Source of the DNA: Lachnospiraceae bacterium UBA7143
Lineage (GTDB): Bacteria; Bacillota; Clostridia; Lachnospirales; Lachnospiraceae
Assembly: GCA_002491905.1 (NCBI GenBank)
Contig: DKWV01000055.1
Location: 32,616 to 47,703, forward strand
Reading direction: 5' to 3'
Length of the DNA: 15,088 nt
Shown here: positions 6,219 to 12,941 of the stretch, piece by piece
How positions within the stretch are numbered: the stretch's first letter is position 1
How the letters are laid out: each line of letters opens with the position of its first letter
Program-made: the position numbers and the translations under genes
Notes under the pieces: model-generated
What the model saw: the letters and a program-made list of their open reading frames with translations, nothing else
Told to the model about the DNA's origin: nothing
Databases searched by the model: none

Positions 6219-6692
6219 CTATTTTTCAAAATAGCTAACGGATATAAATTTCCCTACGGAATCCAGCACATCATATGTACAAATATCTAATTCTCTCGCC
6301 CAACGTTTTAATTCCTCAAAATTTGGTAAAAGATATGCTGTCCCCTTATTCGTAGATGCATTGTAGCAAATAAATATATAATGAGTTGCTGATAAATCTG
6401 ATTGCACCTGCATCTTTATTACTTTTTCTCCATTTTTCCGCGCACTCTCATTAAAGTCAAAATGACATACTTCTTCATCACTACTCAAAAGAAACACTTT
6501 TTTCGTGGATTCCATACATATATCCTCTGTGTCCTTTAATGATATTTTGTCATCATTGGTGTTGTTACTCAATTCTAAGACAACAGTTCCAACATATATT
6601 TCCCCAATACCTTTTGCCATTAACTCGCTGTTTTGTTCGACCATCTCAATACATCGGCATTCACAATTATCACATGTTAAAATATACTGCAT
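6219..6692 (-). CDS. Unrecognised 157-aa protein with N-terminal cysteine cluster
   Basis: I do not recognise the family. The protein is predicted soluble and acidic, without signal peptide or membrane segment. It starts MQYILTCDNCECRC, a CxxCxCxC cluster (Cys7, 10, 12, 14) that could bind a metal, and has four more cysteines later. The ATG is preceded by AGAAAGGAA, and a strong promoter lies 80 nt upstream, so expression is likely. The gene is AT-rich like AgrB and the RiPP operon and converges on agrB with a 32-nt gap. Possible roles include self-protection or a regulatory partner of the cargo; nothing in the sequence decides this. Confidence 0.7.
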   Translation of the reverse strand: MQYILTCDNCECRCIEMVEQNSELMAKGIGEIYVGTVVLELSNNTNDDKISLKDTEDICMESTKKVFLLSSDEEVCHFDFNESARKNGEKVIKMQVQSDLSATHYIFICYNASTNKGTAYLLPNFEELKRWARELDICTYDVLDSVGKFISVSYFEK

Positions 6693-6771
6693 TACTTATT
6701 CCTTTCTGCGTGTCTACACTATATATATTTTAATCAACTTCACTACTTTGAAAAACATCTAATAATCAATA

Positions 6772-6800
6772 ATTATACGTAATTTATACAAAAAAATCAA
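6772..6800 (-). promoter_or_regulatory. Sigma-A-type promoter for the 157-aa gene
   Basis: On the minus strand TTGATT (6795-6800) and TATAAT (6772-6777) are separated by exactly 17 bp. This is the best-matching promoter found in the window. Transcription would start near 6765, leaving a leader of about 70 nt before the ATG at 6692. Confidence 0.65.
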
Positions 6801-6857
6801 ACACGTCTTTTTTAACTTTAGATTACTGCCTTTAGTATCATAAACCGTATAACTAAT

Positions 6858-6894
6858 ATTTAGGGAGCACATTAGAACAATATGCTCCCTAAAT
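6858..6894. repeat. Perfect 12-bp inverted repeat, possible terminator at the cargo/ICE boundary
   Basis: The arms 6858-6869 and 6883-6894 are perfectly complementary around a 13-nt loop and contain AGGGAGC. It lies about 90 nt past the TnpW-like stop, where a terminator for the long minus-strand ICE transcript is expected, but neither side has a real T-run. The rest of the 290-nt gap (6693-6982) holds only the promoter listed above; I see no gene in it. Confidence 0.5.
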
Positions 6895-6982
6895 CCGCTT
6901 TATTAATACTCATTCTCTATAATCTTTCGGTTTTTCTGCCGCAGCATCAACAGCATTTATTAAGTTTTCTCGTACTCCCCTT

Positions 6983-7189
6983 TTATTCTGCTTCTGTCAA
7001 TTCAAGCTGCGTAAATTCATCATCCGTCATATCCTGCAATCTCCCGATTACCCTATGGGATAATTCCTCCAGATACGGGTCATCAAGATACAGCAAAGCC
7101 CTTTCCATATCCTCTATGATCTCGCTCCTGCCTTCTCCTGCAAATATGCAGATCAAATTACTTTCCTCCACGGTAAACCTTGTTTTCAT
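6983..7189 (-). CDS. TnpW-like transposon-encoded protein (68 aa)
   Basis: The 68-residue product begins MKTRFTVEESNLICIF and ends with a helical region MTDDEFTQLEL, the pattern of the small TnpW-type proteins found on Clostridia conjugative elements. Their function is not established. The ATG at 7189 is preceded by AGGGAG, which lies within the last codons of the polyvalent gene; the two genes are only 4 nt apart. A longer in-frame version reaching 7273 would run inside the polyvalent gene and has no better start. It appears to be the last gene of the ICE operon in this window. Confidence 0.8.
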   Translation of the reverse strand: MKTRFTVEESNLICIFAGEGRSEIIEDMERALLYLDDPYLEELSHRVIGRLQDMTDDEFTQLELTEAE

Positions 7190-7193
7190 ACTT

Positions 7194-10100
7194 TTATATC
7201 TCCCTCTGATTATTTTTCTGATTTTCTTCCTGTTCCCTGCCCTGTCCTGCCACCTGCGCCTTTTTCTCCGCAAGGCGGGCTTTTAAGGACAGTTTTTCAT
7301 CTGGCTTGTCCTGTGCCTCTTTGTTTTCTTCTTTCTGCGCTTTCTCTCCTGCGCCGTTATTCAGCACATTATCCACCATGTTGTAATTCTGTTCCTCCAT
7401 TTCCTCGACTTTGGCAAGGGGCTTGTACTCCACCATCTTTTCAAGCAGTTCCAAAGCCCTCTTTCTTTCCTCCGGCACTGTTTCGTCTCCTGCTATATCA
7501 GCAAGCCACATTACCATGTCATGGGTATCCCTCTGCTTCAGGGCTTCCGCAATCTCCGCTACCCCCTCCGTCATGTTCGGGACATTGTCACGGTACTGGT
7601 AAATGTCATGGTCGTAAACGAAACGGTCGATCTCCACCGCAAACTGTTCTAAAGGCGTCAGATCGGGCATCCGCTTCTCCCATACCTGCGCCTCCATCTT
7701 TTCAGACATCACACCGTCTATCTCCATATCCGGTATCAGAGGCATAACCTTCGCCACAAGCTCCGCAATGACTTCCATTGCCTGCGGACTCCCCTTTATT
7801 TCAGGTATATACTCTAAAACTTCAAGGTCAATCCGTCCCCCTGATAAAATGTCAATCCCCGTATCCTCGATCGGTTCTGTCCCCGGCGTATGAAGATGGA
7901 TGCCGATAGCCGGGATGCCGTTCATGCGCTCCGGCGGTATCTGTTTCCAGATCGCCACGGCTTCCTCCACCGAAGGGATATTCTCGTAAAACTCGCCTAA
8001 ATTGTGGTATTCACCACACTCCGCAACGGTCAGCGTCACTTCCGGCTCCGGTTTCTCCGGGGATAAAGCTGCCGTTTCTTTCTCCCTTGCTTCACGCACA
8101 CCCTCCAGATATTCCTCCACCTGCGGAAGATTTGTTTCAAGTGTCCCCGTCTTCTGTGCCGTAATCGGGTTCACATCCACATCTACCCCGCTGATACGAA
8201 ATCCGTCCCCGTGAAACATATCAAACAGGACATCTTCACGTTCATCTGTGGAAAGCTCCACCACCACGTCAAGATCAGAACCTTCCCTCTCCAGACCACG
8301 GCAGCGGCTCCCGACCAGCACCGCATCCACAATCTTTGCGTCAATGCCCGTCTCGTCTATCTGCGCCTGCACATAGCATTTTACGGTTTCCTCGATCTCT
8401 GCCGGATTAGATTTACCGATCTTGTGGAACAGCTCATTTGTCTTTTCCCGGAAATTTGCAACCACATCCTCCTGTGCCTGCGGTTCGATACGGTCTGCTT
8501 CTTCCACTTTCTCCATTAGTTCCTCATAATCAACGGGTATCAGTTCGTCACTGTCACGGATATTTCCCCTCGCCCCGTTATCAAAAGGATTTTCTTTCAG
8601 ATCCTCAACGATATCGTTAAGAGCTTGTCGGATACTGACATCGGGATTGTCATACACCCCGCCGTCTATCTCCTTATAATCAGCGTCCATAATGGAATAA
8701 TCATAGCCACCCTCCGTCTCCTGTATGCTGATAAAACGGTCTGCTATCTGGAAAGCAAGCTCTGTTTCCTGCTCTACTGCTAACGACTTTTTCATTTCCG
8801 CAAGTATCCGTTCTTTTTCGTCTCCGAGGTCAATGATCTCGTCCCCATCGTCCTCTCCCATACCTACATCCGGCGTTTCAGACGGCTGCTCCGGCTCACT
8901 CTGCTCTGCCTGCGGCTCTGTCTGTTCCGGTTCCGGCTGTGCCGTCTCTGACTGCTCCGATTGCTCCGGTTCTGACTGTTCCGATTGCGCCTGCTCCTGC
9001 TCTGACTTCTGGACATCGTGTCCAGAGGTCAGTTTTTCCTGTCCGGCAGACAGTTCTTTTTCCTGTTCTAAGACTTCTCTGCGGAACATATCAATAAAAC
9101 CGTCCAAGACCGCCGGGTGGCTGCTCACAGACAGGGATATATTCCCTGTTACATCATACCTCATATTTTTAGACTCAAAAAAATCTGTTGCCCACTTGAC
9201 GTTATCTCTCGAAAACCGTGCATCCCATTCCTCCTGCTTCAGCGTATTGGCAAGGATAAAAGAAAGGCGTTCAGCGCCGTATTCTTTCAGCACAGACTTT
9301 ACCGCATCTTTGTCAAGGTGCATACCGTCAAAACTTTGGCGTATGGAATCTTCAATAGCCTTTTTGCACTCTTGATTAAGTTCCCACGACTCCCTGTATG
9401 CCTCTTTTTCCTCATTTCCTATTGCATAAGTGATAGACTGGCGGTAAAGTGGCGGATAAGTTTTCGATTCTGCCTTTGTCATCTCCTGCTCTTTTACGCC
9501 CTCCAGCTTGCGCATAAAATCAGGAAGCCCGGTAAAACCAAACGAATCGACAAAGTGTGCGCTGTTCTTTCCGTTTATATGCAGCACAATGACATCGCTG
9601 ACAGAAAGGGAATGTCCCTTATAATCTGCCGGGTGGTTAATCTTAAGTTTCTCATAGATGGTTTCCAGCTTATCCTCCCGTGTTGGCAGAAAGCCATACT
9701 CCGCAGTCAATTCCGACAGTCCTCCCGTATAGATCAGGTTATAATTCTCCGGCTTGATCCCATCAAGGTTATCCTTAATGATACCCATTTTCTTTAACGA
9801 TTCCGTCCCCTCAAAATGCAGGCTGCGCAGTTCGGGATCGTCCTTTAACTGATAAATCCCGTATTTATCCGTACTGCCGTATAAAAGTTGCGCTTCCTTA
9901 TTTGCCCTGCTCTCCGTAAGCTCCTCCTGCAATGCCCGCAGGCTTTTTTCGATTTCCCAATCCGCTTTTTCAATGCCGAAGATACCTTCATGCCCCGTGA
10001 TCTGTTCCCTTTCTTCCGCCATTGTTTCTGTCCCGTCCTCATGGAGCTGGTACACGGGCAGGTCGCGGTCAAACAGTTCTAATGCCGTTTCCTTCGTAAG

Positions 10101-11900
10101 CGGCAGCATTTCCTCCCCTGTGTAGCCGTATTCTTCCATTTCCGAAAGCCCGATCATCTGGTCAGGAAGCGCGTCAATCTCCGCCTGTGCGTCAATGACC
10201 GCAAGGGCGGCTCCCTGATTACCCTCCGCTTCCTCATAATAGATATGTTCCGCAAGCTCCCTTGTCTTTTCCATATCGTTCAGCTTATAGGCATAGTTTA
10301 CGATAAGATCACGCTCATCACTGGAAAAAGCGGTCTTGGCATATTCCAGACGGTTGATGATGCCTTCCGCCTGCTGTGCCGGGGAAAGGTGGCTCATCAT
10401 TGTTACCTCTTTTTTATCCAGATCAATCTCAAAGTCATTAAACTGCGGCATTCCGGAATTTCTGCCGCCGCTGACACTGATTGGGATATAGTCGGCACCA
10501 AAACTGTTCAGGCAGTCACGGATACTTTTTGTGTTCTTATCTTCCAGCTTTGTGAGCGCAGCCATGATCTCCTGCACTTCCTTCGGCGTCTTGTTGGTAA
10601 TGCGCTCCACTTCAAAACCTTCTGAATGGGTAATTTTCAGGATCACATCATCTGCGCCGATTGGCTCCTTTGCCCTCTCGTTAAACTCCACTTCCGTCTT
10701 TAGGTTGATGATCTCATTGGTATCGGTGATGTACCGGACATCAAGGTGGTACTCCCCAAACTCCTTTGTTCCCTCGTTGGCGATCTCCGTAGTCCATGCG
10801 CCTTTGCTTTCCAGATATGCGGCAATGCTCAGTCTGTCATCGTCATTCATGGCAGAAAGGGCTTCCACGATTTCCGCCGCATCCATCCCCCTGACATCCA
10901 GCAGGCTATATTCCGACAGGTCGCTGTTCTGTATCAGCAGTAAGCTCTCTTTGTCCTGTTCTTGCATAAGTTCCCTGTCATGCTGCAATTCAAACAGCTG
11001 TCCCTCAATGCCCATGATAAGCTCCGACGCTGTCCTGCGGATCGTGTCAAGGGAAGATTTCAGTTCTTTCATCCCCTTCCCGCTGCTCCACCCGGCAATA
11101 TATCCGAAAGAATATTCCGATGTATCTATGCCGAAATGCTTACACACTGTATAGGCAATACTCTCCGCCTCCACTTCCTTGGTTCTCTTGTCTTTTTCCG
11201 GAACATTCTGCCCATTGCTGCGGTTGACTTCCCTGTCATGCAGCATGGAGTGTGCCGTTTCATGCAGCATAGTCTTTATGGTCTGACTCTCGCTCATTCC
11301 CTCCTGCACCGCAATCCGCTTTTCCGAGGGTCTGAAATATCCCCTTGTATCGCCGGGAATATCCTCAAATCCCACGGAAACAGGGGCAACAGAGCTGATC
11401 GCCTTAATAAAATCCTCATACCCATCCACCGATGACAGAAGTTCTTTTGCCTCCAGTTCCTGAATCGGCTCCCCCTCTGTCTGTGATACGTCATACACAT
11501 GCACGACACGAAAAGCGGGGATTCTGATTTCAACTTCCTCTTTCTGTGGCATACCGTCCCTGTCCAACATGATTTCCCCGGTCACAGGGTCTACTTTATC
11601 CCGTTCCTTTTTCACTGTGTAAGGAGCAGGGGCAAGGATACGGATTCCTTCCTCATGCCTTTTTACATGACGGTTATAATCATTCTGCCACGCCTTATAG
11701 CCCGCAACAAAGGTTGCATCAGGGCATTGCATTGTGATGAGCTGGATATTGTTGGCGCTGTAATTATGAAACTTGGACATCATGGAAAGGTAGCTCTTGT
11801 ACTTTTCCTTCGCAAAAAGTTCCTTTAAGCCTTCCTCCAACTGATCGGTAATCGCCTTTACTTCCTGTTTATCTCTTGTGTAAAATGAATTTTTTGCCAT
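7194..11900 (-). CDS. ICE polyvalent protein: ArdC-like, zincin, YodL/DUF4316/DUF3849, nucleotidyltransferase (1568 aa)
   Basis: This is a long multi-domain protein of the polyvalent class carried by conjugative elements. Domains in order: an ArdC-like N-terminal region that in relatives binds single-stranded DNA (about 1-140); a metallopeptidase with HETAH at 213-217; a YodL-type motif GIFGIE near 640; DUF4316-like sequence (about 660-790); a DUF3849-like domain (about 815-905); a Gln/Glu/Ser/Pro linker (965-1007); a nucleotidyltransferase core with Gly1197-Ser1198, Asp1209 and Asp1211 plus a later VDVDVN; and a large-polyvalent-protein domain near 1290-1395. The ATG at 11900 follows GAAAGGAC; an in-frame GTG extension to 12008 runs through hairpins and is rejected. 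Known ArdC proteins protect incoming DNA, so a recipient-side role is likely. Domain names come from remembered family patterns. Confidence 0.88.
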   Translation of the reverse strand: MAKNSFYTRDKQEVKAITDQLEEGLKELFAKEKYKSYLSMMSKFHNYSANNIQLITMQCPDATFVAGYKAWQNDYNRHVKRHEEGIRILAPAPYTVKKERDKVDPVTGEIMLDRDGMPQKEEVEIRIPAFRVVHVYDVSQTEGEPIQELEAKELLSSVDGYEDFIKAISSVAPVSVGFEDIPGDTRGYFRPSEKRIAVQEGMSESQTIKTMLHETAHSMLHDREVNRSNGQNVPEKDKRTKEVEAESIAYTVCKHFGIDTSEYSFGYIAGWSSGKGMKELKSSLDTIRRTASELIMGIEGQLFELQHDRELMQEQDKESLLLIQNSDLSEYSLLDVRGMDAAEIVEALSAMNDDDRLSIAAYLESKGAWTTEIANEGTKEFGEYHLDVRYITDTNEIINLKTEVEFNERAKEPIGADDVILKITHSEGFEVERITNKTPKEVQEIMAALTKLEDKNTKSIRDCLNSFGADYIPISVSGGRNSGMPQFNDFEIDLDKKEVTMMSHLSPAQQAEGIINRLEYAKTAFSSDERDLIVNYAYKLNDMEKTRELAEHIYYEEAEGNQGAALAVIDAQAEIDALPDQMIGLSEMEEYGYTGEEMLPLTKETALELFDRDLPVYQLHEDGTETMAEEREQITGHEGIFGIEKADWEIEKSLRALQEELTESRANKEAQLLYGSTDKYGIYQLKDDPELRSLHFEGTESLKKMGIIKDNLDGIKPENYNLIYTGGLSELTAEYGFLPTREDKLETIYEKLKINHPADYKGHSLSVSDVIVLHINGKNSAHFVDSFGFTGLPDFMRKLEGVKEQEMTKAESKTYPPLYRQSITYAIGNEEKEAYRESWELNQECKKAIEDSIRQSFDGMHLDKDAVKSVLKEYGAERLSFILANTLKQEEWDARFSRDNVKWATDFFESKNMRYDVTGNISLSVSSHPAVLDGFIDMFRREVLEQEKELSAGQEKLTSGHDVQKSEQEQAQSEQSEPEQSEQSETAQPEPEQTEPQAEQSEPEQPSETPDVGMGEDDGDEIIDLGDEKERILAEMKKSLAVEQETELAFQIADRFISIQETEGGYDYSIMDADYKEIDGGVYDNPDVSIRQALNDIVEDLKENPFDNGARGNIRDSDELIPVDYEELMEKVEEADRIEPQAQEDVVANFREKTNELFHKIGKSNPAEIEETVKCYVQAQIDETGIDAKIVDAVLVGSRCRGLEREGSDLDVVVELSTDEREDVLFDMFHGDGFRISGVDVDVNPITAQKTGTLETNLPQVEEYLEGVREAREKETAALSPEKPEPEVTLTVAECGEYHNLGEFYENIPSVEEAVAIWKQIPPERMNGIPAIGIHLHTPGTEPIEDTGIDILSGGRIDLEVLEYIPEIKGSPQAMEVIAELVAKVMPLIPDMEIDGVMSEKMEAQVWEKRMPDLTPLEQFAVEIDRFVYDHDIYQYRDNVPNMTEGVAEIAEALKQRDTHDMVMWLADIAGDETVPEERKRALELLEKMVEYKPLAKVEEMEEQNYNMVDNVLNNGAGEKAQKEENKEAQDKPDEKLSLKARLAEKKAQVAGQGREQEENQKNNQREI
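8878..9008 (-). repeat. Low-complexity Gln/Glu/Ser/Pro coding repeat
   Basis: Degenerate repeats of short units such as SEQSEPEQ encode a disordered linker of about 43 residues between the DUF3849-like and nucleotidyltransferase parts of the polyvalent protein. Such tracts readily change length by slippage. Confidence 0.8.
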
Positions 11901-11925
11901 ATTTTTTGTCCTTTCTTTTCCATAC

Positions 11926-11959
11926 AAAAATACCGTCCTGCATACATACAAGACGGTAT
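11926..11959 (-). terminator. Terminator-like hairpin in the leader of the polyvalent gene
   Basis: An 11-bp stem (11930-11940 with 11949-11959, one G-U pair, 8-nt loop) is followed on the minus strand by TTTT. It ends only 26 nt before the ATG of the polyvalent gene, so it would stop transcripts just ahead of that gene unless overcome. Confidence 0.7.
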
Positions 11960-11968
11960 CTCCAAAAT

Positions 11969-12010
11969 AAAAAAGGTGCATGATATTGATTTTCTCTCTA
12001 CCATACACCT
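11969..12010 (-). terminator. Terminator-like hairpin after the GNAT gene
   Basis: A 9-bp stem (11974-11982 with 12002-12010, one G-U pair, 19-nt loop) is followed on the minus strand by six T. It begins 28 nt past the GNAT stop. With the second hairpin just downstream it forms a tandem arrangement between the GNAT and polyvalent genes. Confidence 0.6.
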
Positions 12011-12038
12011 AAAGTTACTGTTACTATGAAATTTGGGG

Positions 12039-12650
12039 CTAAAACAGCTTCAATAACTGTATCAGCTCATGCGGCTCACTATTAGTTGATTCTGTCAATC
12101 TTGTATCGAATTGTTGGAAACCATTCTCTCGATAGAAAGATAAGAGCCTTTCTTCATTGACTGCCTCCAAAAATATAACCATGCCGCCCGCCAAATACTG
12201 TAACTGCTGTATCTGCCGTATTGCAAGCCCTAACAATTCTTTCCCGGAAATACGTTCATTCGCACCGTTACTATAATTTTTCCCAAGCTGTGCAATCAGG
12301 TACGCCGCAAGATTATATGTCTGATCCTGTTCGTTTAATGTACTTACCCTTGAAAGTTTTCTTTTTACAGTATTGCTGAATGGTTTTGCATTTACGGTAA
12401 TCGGCTTGATTGTAATTGCAAAATATCCGACCAGTTCTGCATCTTCTGTTGAAAATACCAGATATGTAACCGACTGCTGTTTTTTGGCAAATTCAACGGA
12501 CTGTTTCTTTATGAATCTTTCAACATCCGGGTTTATCTCACATGAAAACTCGGAAAGAACCTGAAGCAGTGTGTCCTCTCCGAGTCCATGACTTCCGTCG
12601 CCCAAATACTCACGAATGTTGAAAACTGTATATTTACTTGTTTCCTGCAT
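12039..12650 (-). CDS. GNAT-family acetyltransferase, possible toxin (203 aa)
   Basis: The product should transfer an acetyl group from acetyl-CoA. GNAT features are a central strand YLVFSTEDAELVGYFAI, the region RISGKELL in the place of the CoA-binding loop, and the late LLSFYRENGFQ motif (the FYxxxGF signature also seen in TacT-type tRNA-acetylating toxins). The ATG at 12650 follows AAGGAAG and overlaps the upstream small gene by 17 nt, as in toxin-antitoxin pairs. The CoA-binding loop is not a clean Q/RxxGxG/A match. Alternatives are a housekeeping or drug-modifying acetyltransferase. The toxin reading rests mainly on gene order and the C-terminal motif. Confidence 0.8.
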   Translation of the reverse strand: MQETSKYTVFNIREYLGDGSHGLGEDTLLQVLSEFSCEINPDVERFIKKQSVEFAKKQQSVTYLVFSTEDAELVGYFAITIKPITVNAKPFSNTVKRKLSRVSTLNEQDQTYNLAAYLIAQLGKNYSNGANERISGKELLGLAIRQIQQLQYLAGGMVIFLEAVNEERLLSFYRENGFQQFDTRLTESTNSEPHELIQLLKLF

Positions 12651-12828
12651 CCGCTTTCTTCCTTTTCTCCATAAATTTTGCTATATCCTTTGGATCAGTT
12701 AAAAAAGTCGCACTGACATTGATAGGAGGTGTAGGATTATTAGCAGATGCTTCAATCGCATCGGCAAACATCTCCACCTGCTTCTGACCTGATATAACAA
12801 AATTCTTTGTAATGCTTGAAGTTGCCAT
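12634..12828 (-). CDS. Small ICE protein, possible antitoxin (64 aa)
   Basis: The 64-residue protein starts at the ATG at 12828, 7 nt after a perfect GGAGG; an upstream in-frame start at 12873 lacks such a site. It begins with a short strand (NFVIS), then a helix (QVEMFADAIEAS), a Pro-rich middle and a basic tail. No certain family was recognised; it is not a clear DUF1778/ribbon-helix-helix antitoxin. Its end overlaps the acetyltransferase start by 17 nt, so the two are translationally coupled and may be functional partners. Similar small proteins accompany conjugative-element operons, from general knowledge. Confidence 0.65.
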   Translation of the reverse strand: MATSSITKNFVISGQKQVEMFADAIEASANNPTPPINVSATFLTDPKDIAKFMEKRKKADAGNK

Positions 12829-12941
12829 AAGAAACACCTCCTTTATCAGTATGGCTCTTTTTATATTCCGCATACTTTCCTATCTACATTGTACGGTTTA
12901 ACAATCGCTTTTGCAACAAAATTTTTGTGGATGTTTTATGG

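Noticed and set aside
6140..6238. 32-codon ORF overlapping the end of agrB as a possible AgrD
   Set aside because: It has a basic, possibly amphipathic N-terminus but no Cys, no acidic Pro-containing tail and only a weak ribosome site.
8725..9375. Long plus-strand Ser/Cys-rich ORF opposite the polyvalent gene
   Set aside because: It is the antisense shadow of the Gln/Glu/Ser/Pro repeat; no ribosome site and no recognisable domain.
11901..12008. N-terminal extension of the polyvalent protein from a GTG at 12008
   Set aside because: It runs through two hairpins, shows no family-like sequence, and the ATG at 11900 has its own ribosome site and a typical MAKN start.
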